This document shows positions 24,426-37,612 of a stretch of DNA of 64,000 bases, in pieces. Both the position numbers and the translations under genes were made by a program. Under the pieces are notes generated by a model. The model ran no database searches. It had not been told where the DNA came from and saw nothing but the letters and a program-made list of their open reading frames with translations. The stretch's first letter is position 1, and each line of letters starts with the position of its first letter. The stretch is from Chionis minor (Eukaryota; Chordata; Aves; Charadriiformes; Chionididae), in NCBI GenBank assembly GCA_013398295.1, contig VZSF01001072.1, forward strand, positions 154,299-218,298. The letters are read 5' to 3'.

Positions 24426-27059
24426 TGTGATGTTTGCCATAGACAGTCACAAACTGTGGCAACAGGAACTTCTGTGTAAAGGTAGCATGTGTGTTTGTCA
24501 AATGCCACAGTAATGGGTATATTTAATACATGCTTATGTTATTTTCCACGTCTGCCTGTCTCTAAGAACACTTTTCTTTTTTTTTCCCCTCTAAAGACTC
24601 TTTAATTCACACATAAATGCTCCAGAACCAGCCAGAGGAAATTCTTGAAAAGTCAAATGATGTGAAGCAGACTGGAGGTTTACTAGAATACTTTTCAAAG
24701 GTAAATGTTCTGGATACCTAAATCCAGAGATGAAAACATGCATGTTAACAATATCTCTTCCCTTTCCCTTCTGCCTTTTAAATTTTCACAGAAGCAGAGG
24801 AAGACGCAGAAAGAAAGGGCTACTTTTTCTTCCACACAGATATAACGTGGCACAGATTCATCACATGTCTACGCATCAAACTGCTGTGCTTAAGTTAAGA
24901 CTGTCATTGCCCATCTTCCTTCAACATTCAGCAGAGTATAGTTAACTCCAGAGATGTGACTTACCTGCTGACACTGCCCATTTATCTTCCTTGTCTCCAC
25001 AAGCCAGTTTTAAAATTATAACTCTCATAAAGTTTCCTGAAGTTAGAAAGTGTGCAACCAGGCTTAGCTGCCTTTAACTTGATTAAGAGCAGTCCTAAAG
25101 CTTGACAGTTTAATCATTTTCATTTGGTTTTATTTTAGTGATCGTCTTACCCTTATCATAAGCACATGAATACTGCACCTGCCCCCAGTTAGCAAGGTTC
25201 CCTTTACACAGCTGACTGGAAGAAAACTTCACTGTCTGAGAAATTAACATGTTAGAAAAGTGAAAAAATCTTTCAGAGCAATGCTGGCATCCATCTGGCT
25301 GCCAGAAAATCACCTGGACAGTGTAGAGAGGCTCTACTAGATGAACCCGTGCACTGGATTAATGACCTGTGAGTGTTAGTAGCTCCTCAAATGCTGTTGC
25401 CTGAATGACAGCAACTTTTGTAAAAATCACCTCGGTTAAGTGACTCTCATCTGCACCATTCCATTCTGCACCAGCTTCCATCCTCCTTTCAGATTGATTT
25501 GTAGTCTAAAATGATCAAGCTCCTTTAAAACTTCTTTATAGGAATGTAAAGTGCATCTGAGCACTCAGACTAGGTCATTGCCCTCAATTGCTAAAGTTTG
25601 ATGGAAAGTTAAGAGCAGATGTTGGGTCATTGTCAGCATATGCAGCAAGAAAATTGGATCTTTGGCACTGAGAAGGAGAAATAAACCATTGGTGATGTCA
25701 TTAAACCTACTAATATAGCCATAATTACACATTCTACGTAACTATAACAGAGGAATTGGAAGACAAAACTGTAGGTCAATTCTAGCTTTAATATTGTCTT
25801 GTACTGCCCACAGTATCATTGTTTCAATTTTGTATTATTGTTCAGTTAACTAGACTCCAGCTCACAGATGCGATCACTACCTGAGGTGTCTTTAAAAGCT
25901 TTCTTCATAACCATCAGCTTAAACTCTTATGGAATAAATTGCCACATCATCTTGTGGTCTTGAATGCCCTGCATAAACCATGTGCTTCTACATCACCTGA
26001 AAATCTGGCTTGTAGGGAGAAACAAGAAATTAGCCCATGTGTATTAAGTAACTTTTCTTTAACATATCAGTATTACACATAAGCTTCAGTGAAACACGGT
26101 GACGCAAGAGTTAATGAATTTAATTTATTTTACTCTCCAAAACATAATTCAGTCTTGTCTCTGTTGTTAATCTTAAATCATTCTCACATTCTCACATCAT
26201 CAGATACCGCAGTAGTTTACAAGAATCAACATGCCCACACTGAAAGTACTGCATTTTTCTCTCATCTTTTTGCATAGTTCTCTGGATGTAGCTTAACTTT
26301 CTTTGCATAATATTTGTTTCTGTTTAACCTACCTAGATATGCAAATTACTTTATAAAAATGTAAGTTCAACCTGTTTCAAGTAGCTCCTAAAAGTATTTC
26401 AGTACTGTCACCTTAACTGACACATTTATGATAATCATGCAATATGGATTGATTTTCAGAGCCTTAGGACTTTCTATTTCTGATACCTCTCTCTATACAT
26501 ATGTCAGGCATTTTGCATGGTAGGAGCACATCTCCATCATAAACTGATGCATTTACTCTTTTCTCTGGCCTCTTTATGATCTCACCAGCATACTTTGAGT
26601 AAATTCATCGGTCTGATTAGGTGATCCTAAAATGGGAATTATTTAATCTTCTAAACTGGCTTTTGTAATACAAATCAAATGTGTCAAAATGCTTGGATGA
26701 AAGGTCTAATCATACATTAGGACATGTTTAATGTGGTGAAGTCAATTTGCTTTTCAGTGTCAGCCAAGATGTCAATATGATAGCAATTTTTGGTTTGTGA
26801 GATGCCCTCCTTTGTGAAATGTACATGATCATTTATCAGTCTTGACCTGGGTGAAATTTGTCATTGATTCCTTAGTCCTTTCTCAGTTATACAAATAAGT
26901 AGTTCATGGATTTTGTTTGTACTATATGTGCCTACAATAGTCATATGTAGAGCAATATATGTTACCACAGTCACATTGACTTTAAGTGTCTGTCTGGATT
27001 CCTCCATAAATACTGATGTGAAATAAAAATCTGAAAAAGTAATTTTAAGGTAAATTTAT
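24426..27059. other. Unique sequence, no gene recognised
   Basis: Plain AT-rich sequence. ORFs up to about 71 codons carry no motif. A pyrimidine tract ending in AG at about 24778-24791 precedes a purine-rich segment and looks acceptor-like, but no downstream frame with a convincing donor supports an exon. Confidence 0.45.
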
Positions 27060-27076
27060 GGGGGGGGGGGGGGGGG
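27060..27076 (+). repeat. Run of 17 G
   Basis: An uninterrupted homopolymer of seventeen G follows AAATTTAT and precedes TAAAATTT. Such a tract can form a G-quadruplex on the plus strand and is error-prone in sequencing, so its true length is uncertain. Confidence 0.9.
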
Positions 27077-30000
27077 TAAAATTTAAAGGTATTTGGGAGG
27101 AGGAATAAAAACCTCATATTTTTGTGATATCTGATGTTCATATCTGTTTTCAAATCTGTGCCAAAAAAAGAGGAAATTGGAAGGTTCTGAAAGCACAGTC
27201 ATGTGAAATAGGCAGTAAGTATAGGCATAGGGAATAAAAGCATTTATTGTTCACAGAATTCATGACAACTCATGTTTGCATGGATTATCTGAAATTGTTA
27301 TGTGTTTTTTTCAATTTTTGCTCTATATTTCATGTAACTTTAAAACCCTAAACTACAGAAAATTCTACTATATTTTTCAGAAAACTCTGCTTTTGCTGTA
27401 AAAATGATAAATTATTTTGCAAAAATGGTGAAATTGCATGTTAAGCAAATGATATACAGTTGACAACTTTATTTCCCTCCTCTTATACAAAACATCTTTT
27501 GCTTGCAGAAAAGATAACTTGAATAAACAATAATAAAACCCAATAGGTAGGATGTTAATGCTTATAAATCGAAATTTGGGTTTGCTCTATATTTTTTTTA
27601 AATGCAAACAAATTTTAATTCTTAGATTAAAATGAATGTCATCAATTTAAGTGGACCGGGCTATGATTCTTACAAATGCTGTAATGCTTCATGAGGCTAT
27701 GTTATTTTTATTAATGTGGATTGGCAAAATACATTACTTATGATACCTGAGTATATAAAGCCTCAACCAATATCCATTCTTTTTAAAAATTTATTTATTT
27801 ATTTATTTAGGATTAGGCACCCCAATGCTCCTAAAATCAAGACTACTGTCCAAGTGTTCGTAGTCCCATCCTACATCTTCCCTCAGTGGATTGGGGATTA
27901 GGGAAAGAGGCAGCATAGTACTTCTGTGTCTAAAATACCAGCATGAGCAGAGCTGTTTTTTCATTTCTGGAGTCTGTTTTTAAAGAGAAATATGTTCCAG
28001 ATAGAGTGTCATTTCTCAGAACTGCCAGCTGTCTAAATGTATGACTGAGACTTTTTGTAATAGTTTTATCTTGTGATTCCCTGTTGCAGGGATTTATTGA
28101 CTAACATAAATTCTGTTATGTAATTACCCTGCTACTAAAACACACTGCATCAGTCTCTGTCTCCCTTGTTGGAGTGGTTCCATTTTAAATAAATAAATAT
28201 TCACTAGGCCAGAACAAATGAGTGATTGCCTCTATACACCAGTGATTAAGGCACTTGCTTGGGAAATATGAGTCAGATTGAAGCTATGGCTCCAATTGTT
28301 ATTTATAAAAAGTGGAACAGCTCCAGCCTGTCCTTTAACTTTCAGCAGTTTAGGTAGATAGCATGTCACTTACACATGCTTGAATCCCAGTTCTAAACTG
28401 GGACAATAAGGAATAACTTGACCCTATGTGTCTTGTAACCGAGGGACAGTTGGACATCTTGGGAGAGAAGGAGGAGTCGGTACTTTTCGACTACATTAAC
28501 AAAAGCAATGCATGTTCCAGCAATTGTCATAATATAAAGAAACATAATGAAATTAAATCATTTGATCTCTCTCCACAAGAACTATACATCACTTTAAAAA
28601 GTTGAAGTTAATACTATCTTGGAGAATTTTTTTTTTCATTATGTGAATATTTAATTGAAAAAAAAAGTGGATGTGTGTTAATTACTAAAAATTCTCTACT
28701 TATAACTACTTAATTAAAGTGGTTAAACATTACTACAAAAACACTCAGAAAAGTGGAACTTTATAGCTACCGAGGGCATAACCTTCTCCAGATTGCATAC
28801 AGTTCTCTCTTGTACGATGTTGTGCTGATGCTTATGACAGCTAATGTGGGTGAGGAAACAGAAGTTTGGCTATTTAAATGATACCTCAATTTCCTTGGTA
28901 ATATAATATAAAATATATAGTAATATATATATTTACATATAATTACATATATCCTTGTACATATAATTCTATTCTGAAGTCTTTGAAAAATGCTTGTTTT
29001 TACCAGTTTCTTTTATTTTGCAAGAGGGAAGAATTAACAGAGATACCTGTGATGGAAATAGTATGTCTTAAAGATGACTTAAGACATCTATAGAATAAAC
29101 ATATACCTGAGCACATTATCTGACTCAGAGAGTGATCAATAAGAGTGTTCAATTTATATGACCTATTTTAAGCCTGTATTAGGGTAAGATAAATCACAGC
29201 CTGAAAGTAGCTATTTCTTTTCTTTTGTTATAAACCAGCTCTGGATGGCTAGTTCAGGGCATGCTTGTACTGCAGACTGCAGTAAAGATGAATGAAATTC
29301 CCTCTTTCCCTGGCAAAAATAACTGTACACAAAAGTTTGGTTTTCATTGCTCCCATTTTGTTTCAATAGTTTCATAGGGTTGGTTTAACATGTCTAAGTG
29401 ATTCCACCTGCTGACTAGATACGTAGTTTTATATACAATGCACTAAACCATATCACGGTTATTGCTACTTAATTGCAGATACCTCCTCTATTTTGGAGAG
29501 CAGAATCCATGATAATGTAGTCTACTATTATACTTAGTTGGCAGGAGTTATTAAGAATTAACTTCTCAAAGCCTACATGCTTTTCCAACACGGTTCTCTC
29601 TATCAACATGAATTTTTTACATTTTCTTTTCAAAACAGATTTATTAAAAATAATTAATAATATTTAAAATTTCTGTTACCTTATCCTAAGGCTAATATTT
29701 AAAATTCTCTCAGGAAAGGCATTAACTAATATTTAACCTGAAGATCAGTTTGATATTACTGAATTAAAAGACATGAGCCGCTGTACATAAACATGTCTAC
29801 ATGCAGAGACATTTTTTTGTTGGATTCAGAGGCAGTTTATTTGCAAACCCCTGTTGTACTTTTTTTGAGTCTCAGAAATTAAAGCCTTCAACTTGCCATC
29901 CTTTTACTGTAGCAAAACAGTTTCTCAAGACATCTTGCATACTTATTCTGTCTGACTTGAACAGCTACTTAATAACCTACAAGTTCTGAATTTTATTATA

Positions 30001-31127
30001 GTTAATGAGATATGGTATAATACGGGGTTTTTTAAAAGCAAAATATTTTTATACATGTTTTTGATTTCAATTCAGTGGGATCTGTTTGAAAAGTAAACAG
30101 GAAAGCCCCATAGCAGCTCCCCAAATAAAAACATCCTGACATGTACTTGAAAGACAGTGGGACAATTTTCGATCCTTGAAGATTCTCATTAAATAGCAAA
30201 ATCACAGTTGTCAATATTGTGTTTTGACATGTCAAACGAAAGATAAATGCTTAAAAAGAAACAGTTAAAGTACACATAGGAGGTTGATAAGAGTATCCCT
30301 AAAAGGGCAATGTTTTCTAGACATTTTCTATATTATACTTTCCGCAATGATTTAAGGTGTTTAGAACAGACTAATCAAGTAAAAACTGATTACCACATAA
30401 TGTTTTTATGATGTTATTATTATAAAACAGAAATATTTCAAGGAACAAAAAATCCTCAGTTTACCCAGTGATTCATGAAGGGGTGGCAATTTTTCTTCCA
30501 TGTGTAAAACACTTGTTATTCTGCCACTGGGTATAACACATACATACATTACAGGCACGTAAGATACGATTACTTGTAGCTAATTTAGAGTACTCAAGCT
30601 CACATGAAACACTCCTAGTCACTTAAAACTGGCTACTTAATTAAACACCATACAAATCAATTACAATTATAAGACAAATGCTACCTTGGAAACACCAAGA
30701 ACTAAACATAAGGAAAAAAGTTATAATTTATTGATCATCTCTCAATATTCCCTAGATGATTCTGTCTTTGCGTTTCTAATGTATGTTAATAAGACCTATT
30801 TTATTTTTCAATACTTTACCATTTTGAGTTACTTTAAAGCTGGTTACTTTACAGTACCAGTATTGCCTACAGTTAATTTATTTCTGCAATTAGCCTTTGT
30901 TCCTACATTAGACTTTATTATCAATACATGATGAAAAAAAGCTAACTTTCTGTTCTAATAATGCCAAGAACTTAAAAATTAAAGCCAATACAGAGATAAA
31001 TTTTATTTAATATTTATATATCTCAAATTATTTCGTGATCACATTTGTAAATGATATTTTAATTCTGGCTCCTTGTAAAACTCATTTTTAAACTTACAAA
31101 AGAAGTTAAGATTACAAAAAGAGTATG
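27077..31127. other. Unique AT-rich sequence with simple repeats
   Basis: Contains an ATTT repeat near 27788-27810 and a strongly AT-rich TATA-type stretch at 28897-28960. No coding exon, RNA or transposon family recognised. ORFs are short (81 codons at most) and hydrophobic. Confidence 0.5.
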
Positions 31128-34100
31128 TCACTGATTCTTTTCTTTTAGTGTCTTTGTATACCAGGCAGCATATTTTATCAACAGTCTTTTAATAAGAATG
31201 GCAGCTTTCACTCCAGTATGTTCAGAGCCTGCTTTATGGCTATAAAACATAAGGTCTAGGTGGGATGTATTAAGACCCTGTTTATTGATCCCTGTCAAAG
31301 ACAGGCATGATGTTAATGTTGGTCTACCACACAGAGCTCGTAAGAAATATGAATAAACCAGACTAGGAACTGGGTGCAAAGTAACTACTATCTGTATACG
31401 TGTGCACAAACGGGACAAGTCAGTATACTGTCCGTGATACAGTTGTATGTTAATGCAAGGGTCTTTTTTTTTTCCCAAGGATTTCAGTGAGTATTTCTTT
31501 TCTGCATTTCAGTGTACTGTATGTCACCTTGCTTGGAGCTAGCCTCAGTATCTGTAGCACAGTAGCAGCACTAAGGTATATCTGACCAGAGCAAAAGGAA
31601 GTTTCAGCACCTGCTTTACCTCATCACTGAAACTTGAAGCATTAATGGTATAAACAAAAGGAGTGCAAGAGTAAGAGTGAAGCTGCACTAGAGCACTGAG
31701 AGTGAAAAGATATCAAATCTCTTAAATGGTCCAGTAGGGTAGGTCTCTATGCACAAGACTTGATAGGTCATATGCACAGAACGCACAGTGAGAACGTATT
31801 ATAGGATGTTGAGGAACTGGAAGACATATATCACAGAGTCTTATTTCACATACATATGTGTGTGTATATATAGATATGTATTTATTTATTTATATTTTTA
31901 TTTAGGTATAAGTTTATGGATTCTATATATATCAAAGCTGAAGCATTATTTGGATGAAACACCCTACCTGAATTTTGTGCTTTTTCCTAGGTATTACTGT
32001 CCTGGAATTTGGAAGGTGACTTTTAATGGCCAACATTTAAAATTAGTATTTTTTTAATGCATTCGGAAGCCTGGTCAGTAACTAGTACGATTTTAATGAG
32101 AGAGAAAAAAGAGAGAGTTGATCGTTTATATTAAAATATGCTACATTTTCTATTTCTAAAATGACAGAAATAAACCATTTATACTGCCTTGCAATTAAAT
32201 GCAAAGCTAGTTCATTCTGCTACTGTATATTCTTCTTCTCACAGGAGATATTGACCTCCTCAGTAGTTCAATGTTTAAGAGAAAGCCTCTGGAGCCAAGT
32301 GACTTCCTAGTTAATGTGGCTGCCATCATGAATTTTAGAGGCATCAGCATTTTAGCCTATGAACCACTTACTCATTACATTCAACCAATAACTTTAACAG
32401 CTGATAGAAGTTTAGGAAACAGTGGGCTAATCATCTAAACACAGAATTTAAGAGTGATATCCTGAATTATACTGACACAAAGACTTCTAAAAGTCATTTC
32501 ACTATTCCTGAAGGCTCAAGACAAGAATATATCTTCTTCATTTAAAAAGAGCAAAATTAGACCTAATATTTTTAAAAATTACTTAAGAAAATATGGTTTT
32601 AATCACTATTAAAAACACAAAATCAACAAAAATTAAATTAGAATACTTTCTTGGATCTCCATTTCTGTAATAGGTTGGCGGGGTGTTGAGTGTGGTTTTT
32701 TGTTTCTTTGGTTGGCTCACTGCTTGCTTTATTGTTTTGGGGTTTGTTTTGTGTTTTGTTTTGGAGTTTTGGTTTGGTTTTATTTGTTGTTGTTTTTTGT
32801 TTGTTTTTATCCACTTTGTAAAGTTAAAAAGGAAGCTAACAAAAAAAAATTATGTTCTTTACTGGTGGCTCATGTTCATGTGGTTATGATATCTATAGAA
32901 AAAAAGGAAAAAACCAATAGTAAATTGACAGTGTATTTCAGCACCTGCACTAATCCTTCCTCCCTGAAACCACTGTGAAGATTCTAAGCTTCTGAATTTT
33001 ATTAAGCAAGAAAAACCAAAGCAGAACAAAACTCCACAAGAAAAAAATGTTTTATATTTTTCCAGCATGGAACATCTTCTTCTCTTCTTCAGCATGGCAA
33101 GGATGTTTGTTTGAGACCTGGAACTGACAATATCATCCAGACCAGTGACAGATATCTGATCTTGTCAATTCACTACTAGAAAGAGCTGCATTACACCTCT
33201 GGATTTCTAATGTGATACAGGGCTCTGTAATCCCTTAGAGCTTCAGAAATAGCAACTTGTATCTGTCACACAGCTGGGACTACTTGTCTCTCAAACCAGA
33301 ACCTACCTCTTTAAATGACAGTAGTACAACTTTTTCTCTGAAGCTGTCCAAACAGGTACTACCACCTGCCTCTCTTGCTAAACACTGCTTAGAAAAAGAC
33401 TATAAACTGTCATATTCTCCACAGTGACTTATCCAATTGCAGTCATGTTTAGATATCATTTCCCTGTTGAATTTGTCTGCCACAGAAGACCATTGCAGCA
33501 GTCATTACTAAGATTTGTAAAGAGATTTTTTGGTGGATTTTAATTGTTTCCTGGCAAACAATCACATCCACAAAAGAATAATGTATCAGTGCCTACAGAA
33601 TAAAAAGACTTCACTTTTTTCTAAAAAGTTCTTGGTTTGCAAATCACTGAAGTGTACCAGGAGTAGACTGAGGAAGAAACTATTACTCTTCCTTTCCTAT
33701 CTTTACTAATCATTCACTGTCAGTCATGGGCAGAGCCAAGATAATGGATTGTATGGTCTTTTTGTCCAATTTTTTAGGGACATTTTTATGTTTGCCTGTT
33801 TAGAGGCTTGAGGAGGAAGAAGCAGAGCTACTAAAGTCTCTTCCAGAAAACCTATTGCTCTTGGGGATCCAAACTCAACCTAAGGAGTTAAGATTAGGGT
33901 GACACCTTTAAGATTAGAACTCTCTCCTTGAGATCCTGCTAAAAATTAGAGATAGATTAAGTAGAATAAACAATAATTACTTCTATAAATAATAAATACT
34001 TAAAACACTTTTAATGGAATATATCCCTGGACTATAGACAGCTAAAATTAAGGGTCAAAATAAACAAGTGAGCTAGGTGTGTGAGCTTCCATTATGGCTA

Positions 34101-34310
34101 GTGCAGAGCTATGGAATGACTCACTCATCTACATATGAGGTGTATTAGGTTATCCCACATGACTTTCAGATACTGCTACGGAAGCATGGGATTCCTATCT
34201 GCTTTGTGTCATATATGCTAGATCTACGTGGGTATCTAAGCCTAGAAGCATTCAAAATGACACTGCACACCCAATTCTAGGCAAACACTTTAATATCCCA
34301 GTCAGAAAGT
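31128..34310. other. Unique sequence, no gene recognised
   Basis: The minus-strand ORF 31128-31478 (116 codons) is the longest outside CR1 but shows no domain, signal peptide or homologous neighbour that I recognise, so I do not call it a gene. A TATATA/TTTA-rich stretch lies at 31855-31905 and a GTTTTG-rich low-complexity region at 32690-32815, whose overlapping ORFs encode only F/C/L-rich strings. Confidence 0.45.
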
Positions 34311-34395
34311 CAATAGACTCTGGAGAATTATGCAGGTAGTTGTATATACACGTCTATTTTTTTTTTTGACCTGAATAGATCTCCAGAGTCTATTG
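34311..34395. repeat. Perfect 16-bp inverted repeat (foldback)
   Basis: CAATAGACTCTGGAGA at 34311-34326 is the exact reverse complement of 34380-34395, with a 53-bp spacer that includes a TGTATATACA palindrome and a T-run. The transcript of either strand could form a hairpin with a long loop. Flanking bases do not extend the pairing. I see no transposon termini or target duplication. Confidence 0.9.
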
Positions 34396-35309
34396 GCTAC
34401 ATATAGATCTTTGTTGATCTACTGGCAATTTTACACCTATCAGGAACATGAAGCACCTGGTTTATGTGAAGACTTCTGGATCTACAATATAAAGCTGAAA
34501 ACCACTAGTGGTTAGGGCAGTATTACTTACATGAACATGGAAAACTAGTGGCACTTGCAACTTGTTATTTAAGACATACACACCAGATAGGTGTACAGGA
34601 GAAAAAACTTATTAGAAACCTGCATCTTTCTGCCATAGCAGCTGGAGCCTGAGTGGGATACCCTACAGGGCCTAAAACAGCACTAGATCATTAACGAATC
34701 CAATCATCAACAAGTGCAATCATTAACAAAGCAAATTTGAAGTGAGATGCAGTTACCTAAATAACATTGTTTCTGCTCTGGCCATCTTAAAGTAAGCCAA
34801 CTCACCTCCAGCTGCCAGGCCAGAAAAGGTTCTTCCATAGACTGCCTTTCAAATACCCTAAGGCATTCAAATGGCACTAATGACCTACACTTAGACACAT
34901 GAAGTCCCCTGCTATTAATGCAACACAGTGCACAATCATTTCACAAGTCATGTAAATATAAAACTGAAAAAGCATAAAAGGACAAGATGTAAATATTGAA
35001 TAGAATATGAAAGCCTAAAAAATACATTGCAAACTAGCAAATTCCATTTTAACTTTTGAAGGGAAAAACCTCTGAGACAGTAAATAGATTAACATTTAAA
35101 TAGATTCAGCAGGTAAGTGTGCTACTGATAAATTATTTAAAATCCTTATAGCACATAGATCAAATAATGGTACTTGGCAATTTTGTCAATGGGAGAAGCT
35201 AGTAGATGGAAACAAATATGCAACCATGAAAAAAGCCTGACAGTATTGGGAGATAGGAAGGAAGCATAAGTTGCAAGGGAGGCATGAAAAATCTGAAGGA
35301 GATAGTCAA
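34396..35309. other. Unique sequence, nothing recognised
   Basis: Ordinary AT-rich sequence. A faint resemblance to ancient LINE sequence may begin near 35040, but I cannot support it before 35310. Confidence 0.4.
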
Positions 35310-35640
35310 GTATGTTTTTGTATGCAGTTCTGGCTATCCTTGTCCAAAAAAAAAATTAAATATACCTGGAAAAGATATAATGAAGGGCTACTAGAATGAC
35401 TAAAGGTCAAGATAAGTCTTAAAAATAAGCCTGCAAGTAGCTTTGTTACTTTCTCTCTTAGAAATGGCTGGGAAATTAACACGAGAGAAAAATGAACATC
35501 ATAATCCAAAGAACAGCATAAACACACGAGGAAACAGCTGCAGATTGTCAGAGTAGAAACTTCATCTGGAAATTAGATGTGTTTTGCCCATGAGCCTGAA
35601 GTTCCAAAATAGCCTGTAATAGGATGAATGGTACAGTGTG
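35310..35640 (+). mobile_element. Probable ancient CR1/L3-type LINE relic
   Basis: Read on the plus strand, TGCAGTTCTGGCTATCC, then AAAGATATAATGAAGGGC and CTAGAATGACTAAAGG follow the order of the conserved block that encodes VQFWS-Q--KDI-ELEKVQRRATRMIKG in the C-terminal part of CR1/L3 ORF2. Later parts (about 35450-35620) fit only loosely. The divergence is much greater than in the other CR1 copies, pointing to an old insertion. No reading frame survives. Boundaries are approximate. Confidence 0.5.
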
Positions 35641-37576
35641 ACAATACCGCACAATTCTGAGTGCAAAAGGACAATATTTTTGGCCCCATAATGGGACAGA
35701 CTACGGCCTGGACATGACGCGTGATGAACTGAGAAATTCCTGTTAACCTCAAACTAATGTTTATAGCATGATTCTGTCTAAAATCTCATCAGATCAGTGA
35801 GGAAATCCAAATTTTGAAGAAAATTTTATCTGTAAATTGTTGGACAGTATCACAAAAGCCCAAGACATTTAAGGCAAAACTAATGTGTGATTTAGGAACT
35901 GTTCTCAACTTTTCAGTTTCCTAAAGACCTACTTGTCAGTTGTTATATCTCAGAGACACGAGAAATTTATTATGGACTAGTTCAAAAGGGTCTGAAAACT
36001 AATACTCTCTTTAAAAAAAAAAATAACAGAAACTTCTTTCTTCAGTAAAGTAGTGCACATTTTTCTGTGTATTACAGGAAACATTCAAACAGCTCTTCTC
36101 CCACTAGGGTTTCAAATTTCTGTGCAGGGGATGCTAATGAGTAACACATGGGTCATACTTTTTGGACATATCTGTAATATTTTGCCATTTAATGATGATA
36201 CCTTTCCTCTTTTCCCTGTTATTTAAATAAAGTAGGGGAGATTAAGTCAGAAAGCACACATTGGGCAGGGAAAAAAAAAAATTCGTCTAAAATAACAAGT
36301 ATTAACCACTGTTGTAGGCAGTGAATCGCAGTTCCCATTGAATTCAAGGACACATGAGGAGACTGCTAGAGCTCTTCAGAATATGCATATGCATGTGTGT
36401 ACATTTCTATGTTGTCACCATGTACAAACCTAAAGTTGTTTTTTCAGAGACTTCTACTGTCAGCTTTCTTAGCAACATTTGCTGGTTTTAAATGATCCCA
36501 TTTATAAACGCAAAGAAAAATACATCTATAAGTAGTGCTGCAGAAAAAAGATCCCGATATACATTTCATCATGTGTTTTTAAATCCTCTGACTGAAACTC
36601 ACAATCCTTTTACCAGCTTAGAACACTGATAGTAATTCTATTACCGCTGCAATAGCCATCCCTCTCTAATTCTCTAGACACAATTACTGTGCACCATGCA
36701 AGATGAATACAAATTATCAGAAGAAAAAACACTGTCGAAAATAGAAAATCAGTGTGGGTGAAAATGTTCCTGCAGGGGATGCTCTTGCACTCTCCAGTTT
36801 AACTGAATGAGCTTCCAGAAACTGTTAAAAAAGAACAGAGGGGGAAAAAATGAAAAGAAAAAATAATTTAAAAAAAGAAACCCAAAACATCATGCAGTGT
36901 TCTGGATATGATTTTTTCTTCTGCCCTTCGTAATTCATATAGATACAGTTAAATTTTAATTAACGCTGTTATCTAGGATTTTTTTCATTGTACATAGCTA
37001 CTCAGTACTTTAAAGAAAGCAGTCAGTGCTTATATTTAAAGAAAAAAATCCATTGTGTTTCACTTTTTAGTCAGTAAATATTGAGGAAGAAATTTAGGTA
37101 TAATGTGCTTTTTTTCTTGACTGAAATTTCTGATCTCTGCTACATTTGCAAAAAAACATCGTAAACAAACTTTAGCAATAGGCAGACAAAAAAATAAAAT
37201 GAAAACAAAAATAACAGCCTGGTTTAGCTTTGATATTTTTTGCATAAAACTAAGAAAGGCTGAAAACTACAGCTGCATACAGTTTACCATTACCTATGCT
37301 GGAAGCATATGCCATGGTGACAGCCTATTTTATTTTCCATGGAAGAGAATTTAAAGGTGAACAATGCTACCTAATATTTCAGTTTTGTTAAAAAAAAAAA
37401 AACCAACCCAAACCTGCTTTGTAGGAGTTGGGTTAAATGTTTGTTGATTTTTAAGTCCTCCTATTTTGCGTTACTCTTCATATAGTCTTAATGGGAGGCT
37501 ACCCTACATTTTTCTTATCTTTTATAATGCATAAGTCCTTAAATTCCACTACACTTTACAACTCTAAGAGCATCTG
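35641..37576. other. Unique sequence, no gene recognised
   Basis: AT-rich with several A-runs (36012, 36270, 36841-36890, 37388-37401). No exon or repeat family recognised. Confidence 0.5.
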
Positions 37577-37612
37577 CCCTGCTCAATGCCCTGCTCAATG
37601 CCCTGCTCAATG
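37577..37612. repeat. Three exact copies of a 12-bp unit
   Basis: CCCTGCTCAATG is repeated three times head to tail (37577-37588, 37589-37600, 37601-37612). It is a minisatellite seed and is too short and regular, with no spacers, to be a CRISPR. Confidence 0.95.

Noticed and set aside
24778..24945. Acceptor-like pyrimidine tract plus AG before a K/R-rich ORF
   Set aside because: No matching donor, no recognisable protein, and similar tracts occur throughout this T-rich sequence.
31128..31478. 116-codon ORF on the minus strand, longest outside CR1
   Set aside because: No recognisable domain, signal or neighbouring exon. One ORF of this size is expected by chance in 64 kb of six-frame AT-rich sequence.
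32683..32978. F/C/L-rich ORFs that look like membrane peptides
   Set aside because: They come from GTTTTG-type low-complexity DNA read in two frames.
34311..34395. Foldback as a microRNA precursor
   Set aside because: The stem is only 16 bp with a 53-base loop, unlike the usual ~22-bp imperfect stem with a short loop. Kept as an unexplained inverted repeat instead.
37577..37612. Possible CRISPR-like repeats
   Set aside because: The units are 12 bp, contiguous and without spacers, and the genome is avian, so this is a simple minisatellite.
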